A stretch of 64,000 nucleotides of DNA, from NCBI GenBank assembly GCA_031398915.1, contig JANNOG010000075.1:1-64000 (forward strand), read 5' to 3'. Position 1 is the first letter of the stretch, and the number at the start of each line of letters is the position of its first letter. Positions 8,416-17,323 of this stretch are shown one piece after another. Both the position numbers and the translations under genes were made by a program. The stretch is from JANNOG01 sp031398915. GTDB taxonomy: Bacteria; Actinomycetota; Actinomycetes; Actinomycetales; JBBAYJ01. The notes beneath the pieces are model-generated. The model saw only the letters and a program-made list of their open reading frames with translations, did no database searches and had not been told where the DNA came from.

Positions 8416-9843
8416 CGGTTCTGGGGGCGAGGCGCCCGGCAGGCTGATGCGGACCCGTGCCCCGCCCTGCGGCGAGGTGAGCACCTGAGCCGAACCCCCG
8501 TGGCGCGAAGCGGCGTCCGCGACGATCGCCAGCCCCAGTCCACTGCCCGGTAGCGAGCGGGCGTCCGCGGCGCGCCAGAACCGCTCGAAGACGCGCTCCC
8601 GATCGTCTGCTGGGATGCCAGGCCCGGTGTCGTCCACGTCGAGCACGCCGTCTCGCAGGGTGACGGTGATCGTCGAGCCGCGAGGTGAGAACTTGAGCGC
8701 GTTGTCCAGCAGGTTGAGCACCGCACGCTCCAGCCCGACAGCGTCGCCGACCAGCGACCACGGCTGCAACGAGGTGACGATGTCGTGGTCGCCCCGGCGC
8801 ACGGCCCGGGTGACGGCGCGCTGCACCACGGCGACCAGGTCGAGCGTCGCGGCCTCCGTCGCCGGCTCGTCATGGGCCAGCACGGTCAGTTCGCTGACCA
8901 GGTCGGACAGTTCCTCGATCTGGGCGACGACGCTCGCCAACAACTCCCGGTGGTGCTCGGGTGGGATCACGCGCCCGGTGTCGGCGGCTCGGGCCAGCAG
9001 CTCGAAGTTGGTGCGCAGGCTGGTCAGCGGCGTGCGCAGCTCGTGGCTGGCGTCGGCGATGAGCTGCTGCTGGCGCACCCGAGAGGCGGACAGCGCCGAG
9101 GTCATCTGGTTGAACGCCATCGCGAGCCGAGCGATCTCATCGGTGCCGGTGGCGGGGATGCCGACGTCGAGGTCCTGGGTGGCGGCGATGTGCTCGGCCG
9201 TCGCGGTCAAGTCGTCCAGCGGACGCAGGCTCTGCCGCGCGACCCACCAGCCGGTCAGCAATGCGGCGAGAGAGCCCAGCGCCGTCACGACCAACAGCAC
9301 GACAGCGAGCTGGCGCAGCGTCGCCTGGATGTCGCCGACATCACGCAGGATGAGCAGCGCGTAGCCGGGCGCGACGGCGAAGGTCCGTACCCGGACGGGG
9401 GTGCCGTCGGACGTCCGGTCGTCACGTATCCCGCCACCGGACGTGCCCTCCGCTGCGGCATAGTCGACCTGAGTCGGTGTCACCGTGCCGAAGTCGGATC
9501 TGGCGCAGGTGGTTCCGTCAGCCGACACGATCTGCCATCCGCCGGCGATCGGGCGGACGTCCGTGGCGTTCGTCGCGGTCCGACAGAACTGGGCGACGTC
9601 CAGTGCCTGGAGCTCCAGGGGCAGGCCGAGGTCACTGCGGGGCGGGTCGCCGGCCGCGGTGGGCAGTTCGAGCGAGGCGTCGACCTGGCTGTTCAGCGCC
9701 TGTGACGTGACCACCCAGGTCACGACGCTGACCGTGGCGATCGCAATGGCAACCGCCGCCGCGCACAGCAGGGCGAGCCGCCCGCGCAGGCTGAGCCGCC
9801 GCCGGCCACTGGTCGGTGAGGTCCCCGCACTCGACACACTCAC
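8308..9843 (-). CDS. Sensor histidine kinase, HAMP/HisKA/HATPase_c (MprB-like)
   Basis: 511 residues, GTG start overlapping the regulator stop (GTGA). Two membrane helices (about 23-45 and 180-202) bracket an extracytoplasmic sensor domain. HAMP follows, then the H-box ADASHELRTPLTSL, N-box AVLNLLDNALKFSP, G1 DVDDTGPGIP, F-box ERVFERFWRA and G2 GSGLGLAIV. This is the orthodox OmpR-partner architecture, like mycobacterial MprB/TcrY. The stop lies inside the 3' end of the convergent TetR gene; the last 45 or so residues beyond the kinase fold are low-complexity and may be dispensable. Likely stimulus: envelope condition, judging by the neighbouring ABC exporter. Confidence 0.93.
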   Translation of the reverse strand: MSVSSAGTSPTSGRRRLSLRGRLALLCAAAVAIAIATVSVVTWVVTSQALNSQVDASLELPTAAGDPPRSDLGLPLELQALDVAQFCRTATNATDVRPIAGGWQIVSADGTTCARSDFGTVTPTQVDYAAAEGTSGGGIRDDRTSDGTPVRVRTFAVAPGYALLILRDVGDIQATLRQLAVVLLVVTALGSLAALLTGWWVARQSLRPLDDLTATAEHIAATQDLDVGIPATGTDEIARLAMAFNQMTSALSASRVRQQQLIADASHELRTPLTSLRTNFELLARAADTGRVIPPEHHRELLASVVAQIEELSDLVSELTVLAHDEPATEAATLDLVAVVQRAVTRAVRRGDHDIVTSLQPWSLVGDAVGLERAVLNLLDNALKFSPRGSTITVTLRDGVLDVDDTGPGIPADDRERVFERFWRAADARSLPGSGLGLAIVADAASRHGGSAQVLTSPQGGARVRISLPGASPPEPSVAGPGGPGLEGSQTRREAVGIHVADDQSLQNEAG

Positions 9844-10535
9844 GAGGCCCGCATCGCGTACCCGACACCGCGCACGGTGTGGAGCAGTCTCGCCTCGCCC
9901 GCCTCCTCCAGTTTGCGCCGCACGTAGCCCACGTAGACCTCCAGGGTGTTCGAGGCCGGGTCGAAGTCGAACCCCCAGACCTCGCGGAGGATCTGCGCTC
10001 GGCTGAGGACCTGTCGCGGGTGTGACATGAACAGTTCGAGCAGTTCGTGTTCGGTCTTGGTCAGGACGATCTGCCGCTCGCCACGGCGGACCTCGCGAGT
10101 GAGCGGGTTGAGCTCGACGTCGGCGAAACGCAACACCGGGTCCTCGTCAGCCGTGGTGCCGGCGCCCGCTGACCGCCCGCCCCGCCGCAGCACCGACCTC
10201 AGGCGCGCCAGCAACTCCTCCAGGGCGAACGGCTTGGGCAGGTAGTCGTCGGCCCCCGCATCCAACCCGGTGACCCGGTCCCGGGTCATGTCCCGGGCAG
10301 TCAACATGAGGATCGGGAGGTCGTTGCCATCGGCCCGCAGACGCCGACAGACCTCCAGGCCGTCCAGTCGCGGCATCTGCAGGTCGAGCACCACCGCGTC
10401 CGGTCGGGATGCGGCGATGGCATCGAGTGCCTCGACGCCGTCGCCCGCGGTGCGAACCACGTACCCCTCGAACGCAAGACTGCGTTCCAGGCTGGCCCGC
10501 ACGGCGGGGTCGTCGTCGACGACGAGGACGTCCAT
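9840..10535 (-). CDS. OmpR-family response regulator (MprA-like)
   Basis: 231 residues from the ATG at 10535. Receiver domain: acidic pair VVDDDP, phospho-acceptor Asp in AVVLDLQMPRLDG, switch Thr/Ser region ILMLTARD and Lys in YLPKPF. The C-terminal winged helix runs from about residue 135 (LTKTEHELLELFMSHPRQVL and SNTLEVYVGYVRRKLE). It is immediately upstream of, and translationally coupled with, the kinase. The open frame continues upstream to 11024 inside the permease gene and is not coding there. Confidence 0.95.
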   Translation of the reverse strand: MDVLVVDDDPAVRASLERSLAFEGYVVRTAGDGVEALDAIAASRPDAVVLDLQMPRLDGLEVCRRLRADGNDLPILMLTARDMTRDRVTGLDAGADDYLPKPFALEELLARLRSVLRRGGRSAGAGTTADEDPVLRFADVELNPLTREVRRGERQIVLTKTEHELLELFMSHPRQVLSRAQILREVWGFDFDPASNTLEVYVGYVRRKLEEAGEARLLHTVRGVGYAMRAS

Positions 10536-10549
10536 GAGTCGATGATTGC

Positions 10550-11356
10550 TCAGGCGGTGACGTCTCGGCGGGAGAACAGCGCGGCGGCCCCGACCAGTCC
10601 CACCACCAGGTAGGCCGCCACGATAACGGCCGACCGGTCCAGCGCCAGACCGTCCGTGCCGCCGCCGGCCACGGCGCCCAGCAGCTGACCGGGCAACCAC
10701 TGGTCGAGCCCGTCCACGAACTGGGCCAGGGCCAGTTCGAGGGCCAGCAGCCACCCGACCCCGATGGCGATGGCGGGTATCGGTGCTCGGAGCACCACGC
10801 CGAGGATCATCCCGATCGTGGCGTATCCGATGATCGCCGCGGCGACCAGCCCGACCGTCCGGATCGATGCGACCAGGCCGTCGGCCGAGTACCACGCACC
10901 TGTGTCGAAGCCCCGTCCGGTGGCCGCCACCTGGGCGACCAGACCGGCGAGGGTGGCGGCGACGAGGACCGCGCCGACCATGAAGGTTGCCAGCGCGGCC
11001 CACCATCCTGCCAGTAGCCGCCATCGCTGAGGTTGCCGGATCAGCAGGTTGCGCAGCGTGCCGCTGGAATACTCGCTGGCCATCTGACCGGCACCGACGA
11101 CCACCGCGACGATGCCGAGCAGGGTCACGGCGTTGGACAGGCCGAGCAGTTGCCCGTCGAAGGCGATCAACTGATCCGGGGTCAGCGTCGCGCCGGGCGG
11201 GCCCGCCGGTCCGGTCGCCCCCGAATCGGGTTCACTCGCCCCGGCGACGACGATGGTTGTGATGAGGGCAGCCGCCGCGGCCAGCGCGCCGTACGTCCAC
11301 AGCAGCAGGTTGCGCTTGCTCAGTCTGGTCCACAGGCCCTGGAACATGCCGATCAT
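10550..11356 (-). CDS. ABC-2 type transporter permease
   Basis: 268 residues from the ATG at 11356, which overlaps the ATPase stop by 4 nt; an ATG at 11347 is an alternative. Six hydrophobic segments are visible, starting LLLWTYGALAAAAALITTIV. The conserved cytoplasmic EYSSGTLRNLLIRQPQR segment is typical of ABC-2 permeases of antibiotic or lantibiotic exporters. It ends 15 nt before the response regulator start, so ATPase, permease, regulator and kinase form one minus-strand unit. This is the classic layout of a sensed-drug export module; the exported substrate is unknown. Confidence 0.9.
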   Translation of the reverse strand: MIGMFQGLWTRLSKRNLLLWTYGALAAAAALITTIVVAGASEPDSGATGPAGPPGATLTPDQLIAFDGQLLGLSNAVTLLGIVAVVVGAGQMASEYSSGTLRNLLIRQPQRWRLLAGWWAALATFMVGAVLVAATLAGLVAQVAATGRGFDTGAWYSADGLVASIRTVGLVAAAIIGYATIGMILGVVLRAPIPAIAIGVGWLLALELALAQFVDGLDQWLPGQLLGAVAGGGTDGLALDRSAVIVAAYLVVGLVGAAALFSRRDVTA

Positions 11357-12438
11357 CGGACGTCTCCACTCGCGTCGCCGGTCAATTCGAAGAAGGCCGC
11401 CTCCAAGGTCGGGCGGGAGATCTCCAGCCGCGACAGCACGACACCGGCAGCGCCGGCCCGGGCGTTGAGCGCCGCAGCGACAGCCCTCGAGGTCGGGTCG
11501 AGCGTGTCCGGCGGCAGCTCGATCCGCAATCCGGTGGTCCCGGGCCCGTCGGCACCGACGGCACCTCGGCTGGGCAGCCCCAGACCCGCGGCGATCGCCA
11601 TCACGACGTCGTAGCCTGAGCCGTCGACGGTGTCGATGACCAGGCACGGCGCGTGCGTGGCGACCAGATCGCCGATCATGCCGGAGAACACCGACGCGCC
11701 TCGCCTGATCAGGATGACGTGGTCGGCGACCTGCTCGACCTCGGACAGCAGGTGACTCGACACCAGGACGGTCATGCCCTCCTCGCGGAAGGACCGCAGC
11801 AGGTCGCGGACGGCGACGATGCCCGCGGGGTCCAGGCCGTTGGTGGGCTCGTCGAGGACCAGCAACCGGGGATCGGGAAGTAGCGCGGCGGCGATGCCGA
11901 GGCGCTGTTTCATCCCGAGGGAGTACGAGCGGAAGGGGTCGTCGCCGCGCTCGGCCAGGCCGACCCGCTCCAGCGCCACCGGGATCCGGTCGGTGGCCAA
12001 GCGGCCGGTGCGGGCGAGGACTCGGAGGTTGTCGCGCCCGCTCAGCCCGGCGTAGAACGTGGGTCCCTCGATCATGGCGCCGACCGCGGGGAGGTATCGC
12101 GACGGATCGGTGAGCGAGTGGCCCAAGACGTGCCCACTGCCGGAGGTGGGGCGTATCAGTCCCAACAGCATCCGGATGGTCGTGGTCTTCCCGGCCCCGT
12201 TGGGTCCGACGAAGCCGCAGATGACCCCCGCCGGGACGGCGAGGTCGAGCGCGTCGACGGCTCTGTGCCGACCGAAGACCTTGGTCAGGCCAACGGTGCG
12301 GATGGCGAATCCGTCGGCGTCGGTGTGGGTGTGGGTGTGGGTGTGGGCGTCGGTGGGGGTGAGGTGGACGGGCGCGCCCTCGGGCTGTCGCCCGGGCGGG
12401 TCGTGCGCGTCCTGAGCGGGGGAGTGGGTCTGCGACAT
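11353..12438 (-). CDS. ABC-2 transporter ATP-binding protein with His-rich N-terminal extension
   Basis: 361 residues from the ATG at 12438; a GTG at 12444 is an alternative. The nucleotide-binding domain starts near residue 45. It shows Walker A GPNGAGKTT, signature SLGMKQR (a common variant of LSGGQ in this group), Walker B LLVLDEPTNGLDP and H-loop SSHLLSE. An unusual N-terminal extension of about 40 residues carries alternating Thr-His (HTHTHTHTD), encoded by a 6-bp repeat. The extension may bind metal or be inert. The gene heads the export/two-component operon. Confidence 0.92.
   Translation of the reverse strand: MSQTHSPAQDAHDPPGRQPEGAPVHLTPTDAHTHTHTHTDADGFAIRTVGLTKVFGRHRAVDALDLAVPAGVICGFVGPNGAGKTTTIRMLLGLIRPTSGSGHVLGHSLTDPSRYLPAVGAMIEGPTFYAGLSGRDNLRVLARTGRLATDRIPVALERVGLAERGDDPFRSYSLGMKQRLGIAAALLPDPRLLVLDEPTNGLDPAGIVAVRDLLRSFREEGMTVLVSSHLLSEVEQVADHVILIRRGASVFSGMIGDLVATHAPCLVIDTVDGSGYDVVMAIAAGLGLPSRGAVGADGPGTTGLRIELPPDTLDPTSRAVAAALNARAGAAGVVLSRLEISRPTLEAAFFELTGDASGDVR
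12323..12346 (-). repeat. GTGTGG hexanucleotide repeat coding Thr-His
   Basis: Four perfect tandem GTGTGG units on the plus strand lie in the 5' end of the ABC ATPase gene, where they encode alternating Thr and His. Being a multiple of three, copy-number change keeps the reading frame. Confidence 0.85.
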
Positions 12439-12532
12439 CGTCACCTGATCACCGTGTGGGCGACATGTGAGGTCAACCTGAGAACGTCAGAAGCCCTTCC
12501 TGAGAGCTCGGCCCGGGCATCGGCCCGTCGAC

Positions 12533-13471
12533 TCAGGCGCCCTCGCAGCCGATGCCGTCACCCCCGCCGTCGAAGCGGTGCGGATCGGGCGCCAGGACGA
12601 CGAAGCGCCGGTACGGGATGTCGGCGCAGTCCAGGTCCGGCGGGGACGACGGGATGCACACCGTCGGGTACGACGGATCGCAGTTCCCGGGTGGCACGGG
12701 GGGTGGCGCACTCGGCACGGGAGGTGGCGTGCCCGGCACGGGAGGTGGCGCACTCGGCACGGGGGGTGGGGCACTCGTCGTGGTGGGCGAATCACCGGTC
12801 GACGACCCCCGCGTGCTCGTCGGAGCCGGTGTCGTCGAGCACGAATAGTTCGGTGAGGCCGCGTCGGCGGCGATGTACTCGTCCTGCCGGGCGTGGCGGC
12901 GGTAGCCGTCGCGGGAGTCGTAGCGCGCGATGGTCAGTCCGGCCTCGATCAGGGTCAACCCGGCGTCCGCTCCGTCGGCGCCCGACAGGAACGCCAGGAG
13001 GCGTCCGTAACGGTCCTGGTCCTGGCCGTCGTCGAAGGTGACCGAGACGCCATCCGCCAGGATCGCTTCGAGCCGTGCGGTCGCCTCCTCGTGACCGCAC
13101 TGTCCGATCTCGGGCGCGTCGATGCCGAGCAGCCGGATCTTCTCCGCCGAGCCGTCGCGCGTCACATTCACGGTGTCGCCGTCGACCACGTTGACGAGCA
13201 GCCACGTGCCGGTCGCCGAGGTCGAGGTCGAGGTCGCCGAGGTCGAGGTCGCCGAGGCCGGCGCGCGCACACCTGGCGGGCTGGCGACCACCGCCCGGAC
13301 GCCGCCAGGCGGAGCCCAGGTGCTCAAGACGACCGCGATCACGACGGTCCAGAAGGCGAGCGTGCCCACAGCGACCATCGTGACCGCCACGACGATCCCG
13401 GCGACAGCAGGGCCACCCAGACGAGGACCGTTCGAATCGATGCCCGAGGACTGCCCCCTCCGTCGGTTCAA
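12533..13471 (-). CDS. Membrane-anchored or secreted thermonuclease (SNase-like) with Excalibur-like C terminus
   Basis: 312 residues. An N-terminal membrane/signal helix lies at about 23-50. The staphylococcal-nuclease-like domain runs at about 90-215 (VNVVDGDTVNVTRDG, KIRLLGIDAPEIGQCG, DQDRYGRLLAFL), with the catalytic-type Asp/Arg context preserved. A proline repeat linker (four 7-residue PPPVPSA-like units) follows. The end is an Excalibur-like calcium-binding motif (LDCADIPYRRFVV, DPHRFDGGGDGIGCE). The annotated start is a TTG at 13471 without a visible Shine-Dalgarno sequence. A GTG near 13390 or ATG near 13378 would shorten the N terminus. It probably degrades extracellular nucleic acid in a Ca-dependent way. 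Confidence 0.85.
   Translation of the reverse strand: MNRRRGQSSGIDSNGPRLGGPAVAGIVVAVTMVAVGTLAFWTVVIAVVLSTWAPPGGVRAVVASPPGVRAPASATSTSATSTSTSATGTWLLVNVVDGDTVNVTRDGSAEKIRLLGIDAPEIGQCGHEEATARLEAILADGVSVTFDDGQDQDRYGRLLAFLSGADGADAGLTLIEAGLTIARYDSRDGYRRHARQDEYIAADAASPNYSCSTTPAPTSTRGSSTGDSPTTTSAPPPVPSAPPPVPGTPPPVPSAPPPVPPGNCDPSYPTVCIPSSPPDLDCADIPYRRFVVLAPDPHRFDGGGDGIGCEGA
12693..12776 (-). repeat. Four tandem 21-bp repeats (PPPVPSA-type units)
   Basis: Four in-frame 21-bp units with a few substitutions, each beginning GGCACGGG on the plus strand, encode the proline-rich linker of the thermonuclease between nuclease and Excalibur-like domains. Copy number is likely to vary among relatives. Confidence 0.85.
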
Positions 13472-13513
13472 CGGTAACGGGAGCGGGTCGTCGGGGCCCG
13501 CCGAAGGACGGGA

Positions 13514-14374
13514 TCAGATTCCGGGCACCAGCCGTAATGCCGGCGCGCGGTTGCCTGCGGACTCGGTCAGCCGGCGCACCGCCTGGGTCGACGCGTCGTC
13601 CGCGGGAAGGTAGAAGACCACGATCTGGCCGTCAGCCACCAGATGCAAGGACTCGTGATAAAGCCGGAGAGAACCGCATTCGGGGTGGTTGACCCGTTTC
13701 TGTCGTCCGCAGGCGATCGCAACATCGTGCTCCTGCCACCACCGGCTGAACTCGGGACTGGTGACCAGCAGCTCGCCGACCATGGCCCGCAACCGGGTGT
13801 CGTGCGGGTATCGGACAGCAGCATCGCGCAACTGCGCGACCCCTTCGCGGGCGACGTCGTCCCAGTCCACCCACAACCGGCGCATCTGGGGATCGACGAT
13901 GGTCATGCGAACCAGGTTCCGCTCGTCCGTCGGTACGGCGGCGGGCTCGAAGAGCACGCGGGGCACGGCGACGTTCCAGGCGAGGATGTCAGCGGCCTGG
14001 CTGAGGACATACGCCGGCAGCGGTAGCAGGGTTTCGAGGAGGGCATGCACCGAGGGGCGGACCTGGCGGGCGGCGACCGGTGCGGTCCTGGCCGCGGGCT
14101 GCCCCGCGAGTAGTGACAGATGACTGCGCTCGTCCTCGGTCAGCCGGAGGGCGAGCGACAGCGCGTCCAGTACGGCGGCGGAGGGGTGGCGGTCGCGCCC
14201 CTGTTCCAGCCGCGTGTAGTAATCCACGCTCACCCCGGCCAGCGTCGCGACCTCTTCGCGGCGCAGTCCGGGCGTCCGCCGCCGCACCGAGCGGGGCAGA
14301 CCGACGTCGGCGGGCGTGACGCGGGCGCGTCGGCTGCGAAGGAACTCGCCCAGGGTCCCGGCGTCGATGTCCAC
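13514..14374 (-). CDS. XRE-family regulator with MmyB-like ligand domain
   Basis: 286 residues from the GTG at 14374. The HTH covers about residues 8-75 (LGEFLRSRRARV, RRRTPGLRREEVATLAGVSVDYYTRLEQGR). The MmyB-like PAS-type domain follows (YVLSQAADILAWN, RNLVRMTIVDPQMRRLW, FSRWWQEHDVA, LRLYHESLHLVADGQ). Members of this common actinobacterial family usually control a divergent neighbour, here the VOC protein at 14490. The frame is open further upstream to 14500, but that would overlap the divergent gene. Confidence 0.9.
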   Translation of the reverse strand: MDIDAGTLGEFLRSRRARVTPADVGLPRSVRRRTPGLRREEVATLAGVSVDYYTRLEQGRDRHPSAAVLDALSLALRLTEDERSHLSLLAGQPAARTAPVAARQVRPSVHALLETLLPLPAYVLSQAADILAWNVAVPRVLFEPAAVPTDERNLVRMTIVDPQMRRLWVDWDDVAREGVAQLRDAAVRYPHDTRLRAMVGELLVTSPEFSRWWQEHDVAIACGRQKRVNHPECGSLRLYHESLHLVADGQIVVFYLPADDASTQAVRRLTESAGNRAPALRLVPGI

Positions 14375-14489
14375 ACCTGATGATCCCCCGGTCACCGGGT
14401 CGCAGCGTGGCCCTGCGAGGGCTAGGACAGCCCGGGCCATGATCGGCACGGCCTGGATCGGCTGCGCCGTCCGCCGGACAGTGGTGACC

Positions 14490-14843
14490 ATGCACAGCAT
14501 CTGGATCGAGATCCCTGCCCTCGACCTGTCCCGCGCCGCCAGCTTCTATCGCCAGGTCTTCGGTCATGACCAGACCGAGGTCCTCGACGACGGCAGCCGA
14601 CGGATCACGATCATCGAGGGCAACCCGACCGTCTCGCTCAACGCGACCGACGGGTTCGTGCCCGGTACCGCCGGGCCCCTGCCGTACTTCACCGTCGGTG
14701 AGGATCTGGACAACGCCATCACCCGGGTGGAGGCCGCGGGTGGGCAGGTGATCGAGCCGAAGACCCCGCGTGGTGAGTTCGGCTACTTCGCCCTGGTGCT
14801 CGATTCCGAGGGCAACCACCTCTACCTGCACGGGACCGGATGA
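14490..14843 (+). CDS. VOC-family (glyoxalase/bleomycin resistance-like) protein
   Basis: 117 residues from the ATG at 14490; a GTG at 14484 is possible. It has the single-unit VOC pattern beta-alpha-beta: MHSIWIEIPALDLSRAASFYRQ, then PYFTVGEDLDNAITRVEAAGG and FALVLDSEGNHLYLH. The usual metal ligands (His near the start, Glu near the end) are present in the expected places, though activity cannot be assigned. It is divergent from the XRE regulator, which probably controls it. Confidence 0.85.
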   Translation: MHSIWIEIPALDLSRAASFYRQVFGHDQTEVLDDGSRRITIIEGNPTVSLNATDGFVPGTAGPLPYFTVGEDLDNAITRVEAAGGQVIEPKTPRGEFGYFALVLDSEGNHLYLHGTG

Positions 14844-14912
14844 CTCCCGCCCAGAACGCGCCGGCCATAACGCGGCGCGGCTGGAAACACCGCCGACGAG
14901 CGCTCACGGCTG

Positions 14913-14950
14913 CTCGACAACGGCTCGCCCACCCGCGACCCGTTGTCGAG
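14913..14950 (+). terminator. Inverted repeat, probable terminator of the VOC gene
   Basis: Perfect 11-bp arms CTCGACAACGG and CCGTTGTCGAG are separated by 16 nt, 69 nt after the VOC stop and 129 nt before the sugar-importer operon. There is no T-run behind it, so an operator for the importer operon is the alternative. The remaining spacer up to 15079 shows no other clear signal. Confidence 0.45.
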
Positions 14951-15079
14951 TGGCCGATGGGGCGCAACGGGGTCACTATGGAAAATGCGGTCCGCAGTCA
15001 CGGATCGGACGTAGCCCACAGCGTTGAGGCGGCAGCGATCGGATAACCCTTCCCCTGTCGTTGCAGAAAGCTGAATTCC

Positions 15080-16357
15080 ATGCGTCCGATCCTCTCAATC
15101 GCGGCATTATCCGTACCGTTATTCGTTCTCGCGGCATGTGGCGGTGGTGGCGATTCCGCGGCCGACGCCACCGCGACCGGGCCCATCACCGTCTGGCTGT
15201 CCAACAACCAGGAAGAGGTCGCCTGGGGCACCGCGATGGTCGAGGCATGGAACGCCGAGCATCCTGACCAGCTGGTCACAGCCCAGGAGATCCCCGCCGG
15301 CAAGAGCTCGGAGGAGGTCATCGGGGCCGCCATCACCGCAGGAAATGCCCCGTGTCTGATTTTCAACGTCTCGCCTGCTGCGGTCCCGCAGTTCCAGAAG
15401 CAGGGCGGCCTGGTCGCACTCGACGAGTTGGCCGGCGGTGCCGACTACATCACGGCACGTTCGGGTGACGTGGCCGAGCAGTATCGGTCGGAGGACGACA
15501 GGTACTACCAGCTTCCGTGGAAGTCGAACCCCGTGATGATCTTCTACAACAAGGACCTTTTCACCGAGGCAGGTCTCGACGCCGAGAATCCACCGCTCGC
15601 CACCTACGACGAATTCCTCGACACCAGCCGCACTCTCGTGTCCAGCGGCGCCGTCGAAGCCGCCATCTATCCGGCGCCGACGAGTGAGTTCTTCCAGTCG
15701 TGGTTCGACTTCTACCCGCTGTACGCGGCAGCCACCGGTGGCAGGCAACTGGTGGAGGATCAGAAGTCGACATTCGCCAGTGCCGAGGGGCAGGCGGTCG
15801 TCGAATTCTGGCGCACCATGTACGAGGAGAAGCTGGCGCCGCAGGAGGAGTACAACGGCGACTCGTTCGCCGACGCCAAGGCCGCGATGGCCATCGTGGG
15901 GCCGTGGGCCATTCCGGTATACGCCGACACCAACTGGGGTGCGGTCCCGGTGCCCACGCCGGACGGTATGCCGATCGAGGAGATCCACACGTTCTCGGAC
16001 GCCAAGAACGTCGCCATGTTCAGCGCGTGCCAGAACCGCGGTACCGCATGGGAGGTCCTCAAGTTCGCCACCAGTGAGGCCCAGGACGGCGAGCTTCTCA
16101 CCGCGACGGGTCAGATGCCGCTGCGCACCGACCTGCAGACGACGTACGCCGAGTACTTCGAGGCCAACCCGGACTACAGCACCTTCGCCGACCTGGCGGG
16201 GCGCACCACCGAGGTGCCCAACGTGGCCAACTCGATCGAGATCTGGCAGACGTTCCGCGACTCCTACTCCAAGTCCGTGATCTTCGGCGAGGACGACCCG
16301 GGCACCTCTCTCGAGGATGCCGCGACCGCGATAGACACGCTCGCCTCCCAGTCCTGA
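15080..16357 (+). CDS. CUT1-type sugar ABC transporter substrate-binding lipoprotein
   Basis: 425 residues. Lipoprotein signal MRPILSIAALSVPLFVLAAC with lipobox Cys at residue 20, then GGGGDS. The mature protein fits the SBP_bac_1 fold of oligosaccharide-binding proteins: ITVWLSNNQEEVAWGTAMVEAWNAEHP, WKSNPVMIFYNKDLFTEAGLD and MAIVGPWAIPVY. It captures the sugar outside the membrane and hands it to the two permeases that follow. The GH130 enzyme at the end of the operon suggests a mannose-containing oligosaccharide. Confidence 0.93.
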   Translation: MRPILSIAALSVPLFVLAACGGGGDSAADATATGPITVWLSNNQEEVAWGTAMVEAWNAEHPDQLVTAQEIPAGKSSEEVIGAAITAGNAPCLIFNVSPAAVPQFQKQGGLVALDELAGGADYITARSGDVAEQYRSEDDRYYQLPWKSNPVMIFYNKDLFTEAGLDAENPPLATYDEFLDTSRTLVSSGAVEAAIYPAPTSEFFQSWFDFYPLYAAATGGRQLVEDQKSTFASAEGQAVVEFWRTMYEEKLAPQEEYNGDSFADAKAAMAIVGPWAIPVYADTNWGAVPVPTPDGMPIEEIHTFSDAKNVAMFSACQNRGTAWEVLKFATSEAQDGELLTATGQMPLRTDLQTTYAEYFEANPDYSTFADLAGRTTEVPNVANSIEIWQTFRDSYSKSVIFGEDDPGTSLEDAATAIDTLASQS

Positions 16358-16367
16358 GGCCTGGGCC

Positions 16368-17321
16368 GTGACCATCCAGGCCGAGCGCCGCTCGTCCGTC
16401 CCCGCCCGCTCCGCACCCACCGGCCACAACCGGCGGCGCCTCCTCCATCGAGTCCTGGGGGAGCAGCCACTGGGACTGGCGCTGGTGGGCCCGTACGTCG
16501 TCTTCCTGGCGGCGGTGTTCGCCTATCCGCTCGGGCTCGCGGTCTGGATCAGCTTCCACGACTACTTCTTCACCGCCCCCGGCGTCGCGGTCGAGCGCCC
16601 CTTCGTCGGCCTGGACAACTACGTCGCGGTCCTGTCCGACCCGGCGGTACGCCGCTCGTTCCTCAACATCGGGATCTTCCTGATCATCAATGTGCCGCTC
16701 ACCGTCGTGCTGGCCCTGGTGGTGGCAGCCGGGCTGAACCGGATCACGCGGTTCAAGGCGCTGCTGCGGGTGGGCTACTACGTGCCGTACGTGACCGCCA
16801 GCGTCGCGGTGGTGGGCGTCTGGCTGTTCATGTTCAACTCGGGCGGGATCGTCAACGCCCTGCTCGGGCCGCTCGCCCCTGATCCGTCGTGGCTGGTCAA
16901 CGAGACGCTGGCGATGCCCTCGGTCGCCGTGTTCGTGGTGTGGAAGCAGCTCGGCCTCTTCGTCCTGCTGTATCTCGCGGCCCTGCAGAACGTGCCCAAA
17001 GAGCTGTACGAGGCCGCGTCGATGGATGGCGCAGGAAAATTCCGATCATTCCTGTCGGTCACCGTTCCCGCGGTGCGGCCGGCCACCACCCTGGTCGCGA
17101 TCCTGGCGCTCATCACCGGCGCCAACCTGTTCACTGAGCCCTATCTGCTGACCGGCGGCGGCGGGCCGAACGGGGCTTCGGCCTCTCCGGTCCTGCTCAT
17201 GTATCAGAAGGGCATCGAGCAGGGGAATCCCGATGTGGCATCCGCCATCGGTGTACTGCTCGTCCTCGGCGTCCTCGTCGTGGCATTGATATCACGTGCC
17301 CTCACGGATAGGTCGAATTGA
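16368..17321 (+). CDS. CUT1 sugar ABC transporter permease 1 (MalF-like)
   Basis: 317 residues from a GTG at 16368, 10 nt after the binding protein stop. Six membrane helices are visible. The EAA loop that docks the ATPase is clear near residue 220 (ELYEAASMDGAGKFRSFLSV). The family commonly has an N-terminal cytoplasmic arm, here about 40 residues, basic. Forms the channel with the permease at 17324. Confidence 0.93.
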   Translation: MTIQAERRSSVPARSAPTGHNRRRLLHRVLGEQPLGLALVGPYVVFLAAVFAYPLGLAVWISFHDYFFTAPGVAVERPFVGLDNYVAVLSDPAVRRSFLNIGIFLIINVPLTVVLALVVAAGLNRITRFKALLRVGYYVPYVTASVAVVGVWLFMFNSGGIVNALLGPLAPDPSWLVNETLAMPSVAVFVVWKQLGLFVLLYLAALQNVPKELYEAASMDGAGKFRSFLSVTVPAVRPATTLVAILALITGANLFTEPYLLTGGGGPNGASASPVLLMYQKGIEQGNPDVASAIGVLLVLGVLVVALISRALTDRSN

Positions 17322-17323
17322 CG

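Noticed and set aside
12448..12476. TTGACC-N17-GGTGAT on the minus strand as promoter of the ABC-2 operon
   Set aside because: The -10 match is weak and would need a leaderless transcript; not strong enough to annotate.
13300..13470. Repeated GTCGAGGTCGCCGAG stretch near 13220 as a separate regulatory repeat
   Set aside because: It is the Ser/Thr/Ala-rich linker of the thermonuclease in coding sequence, explained by codon repetition.
15119..16429. Minus-strand open frame of 436 codons
   Set aside because: Antisense shadow of the sugar-binding lipoprotein; no start signal and no recognisable fold.
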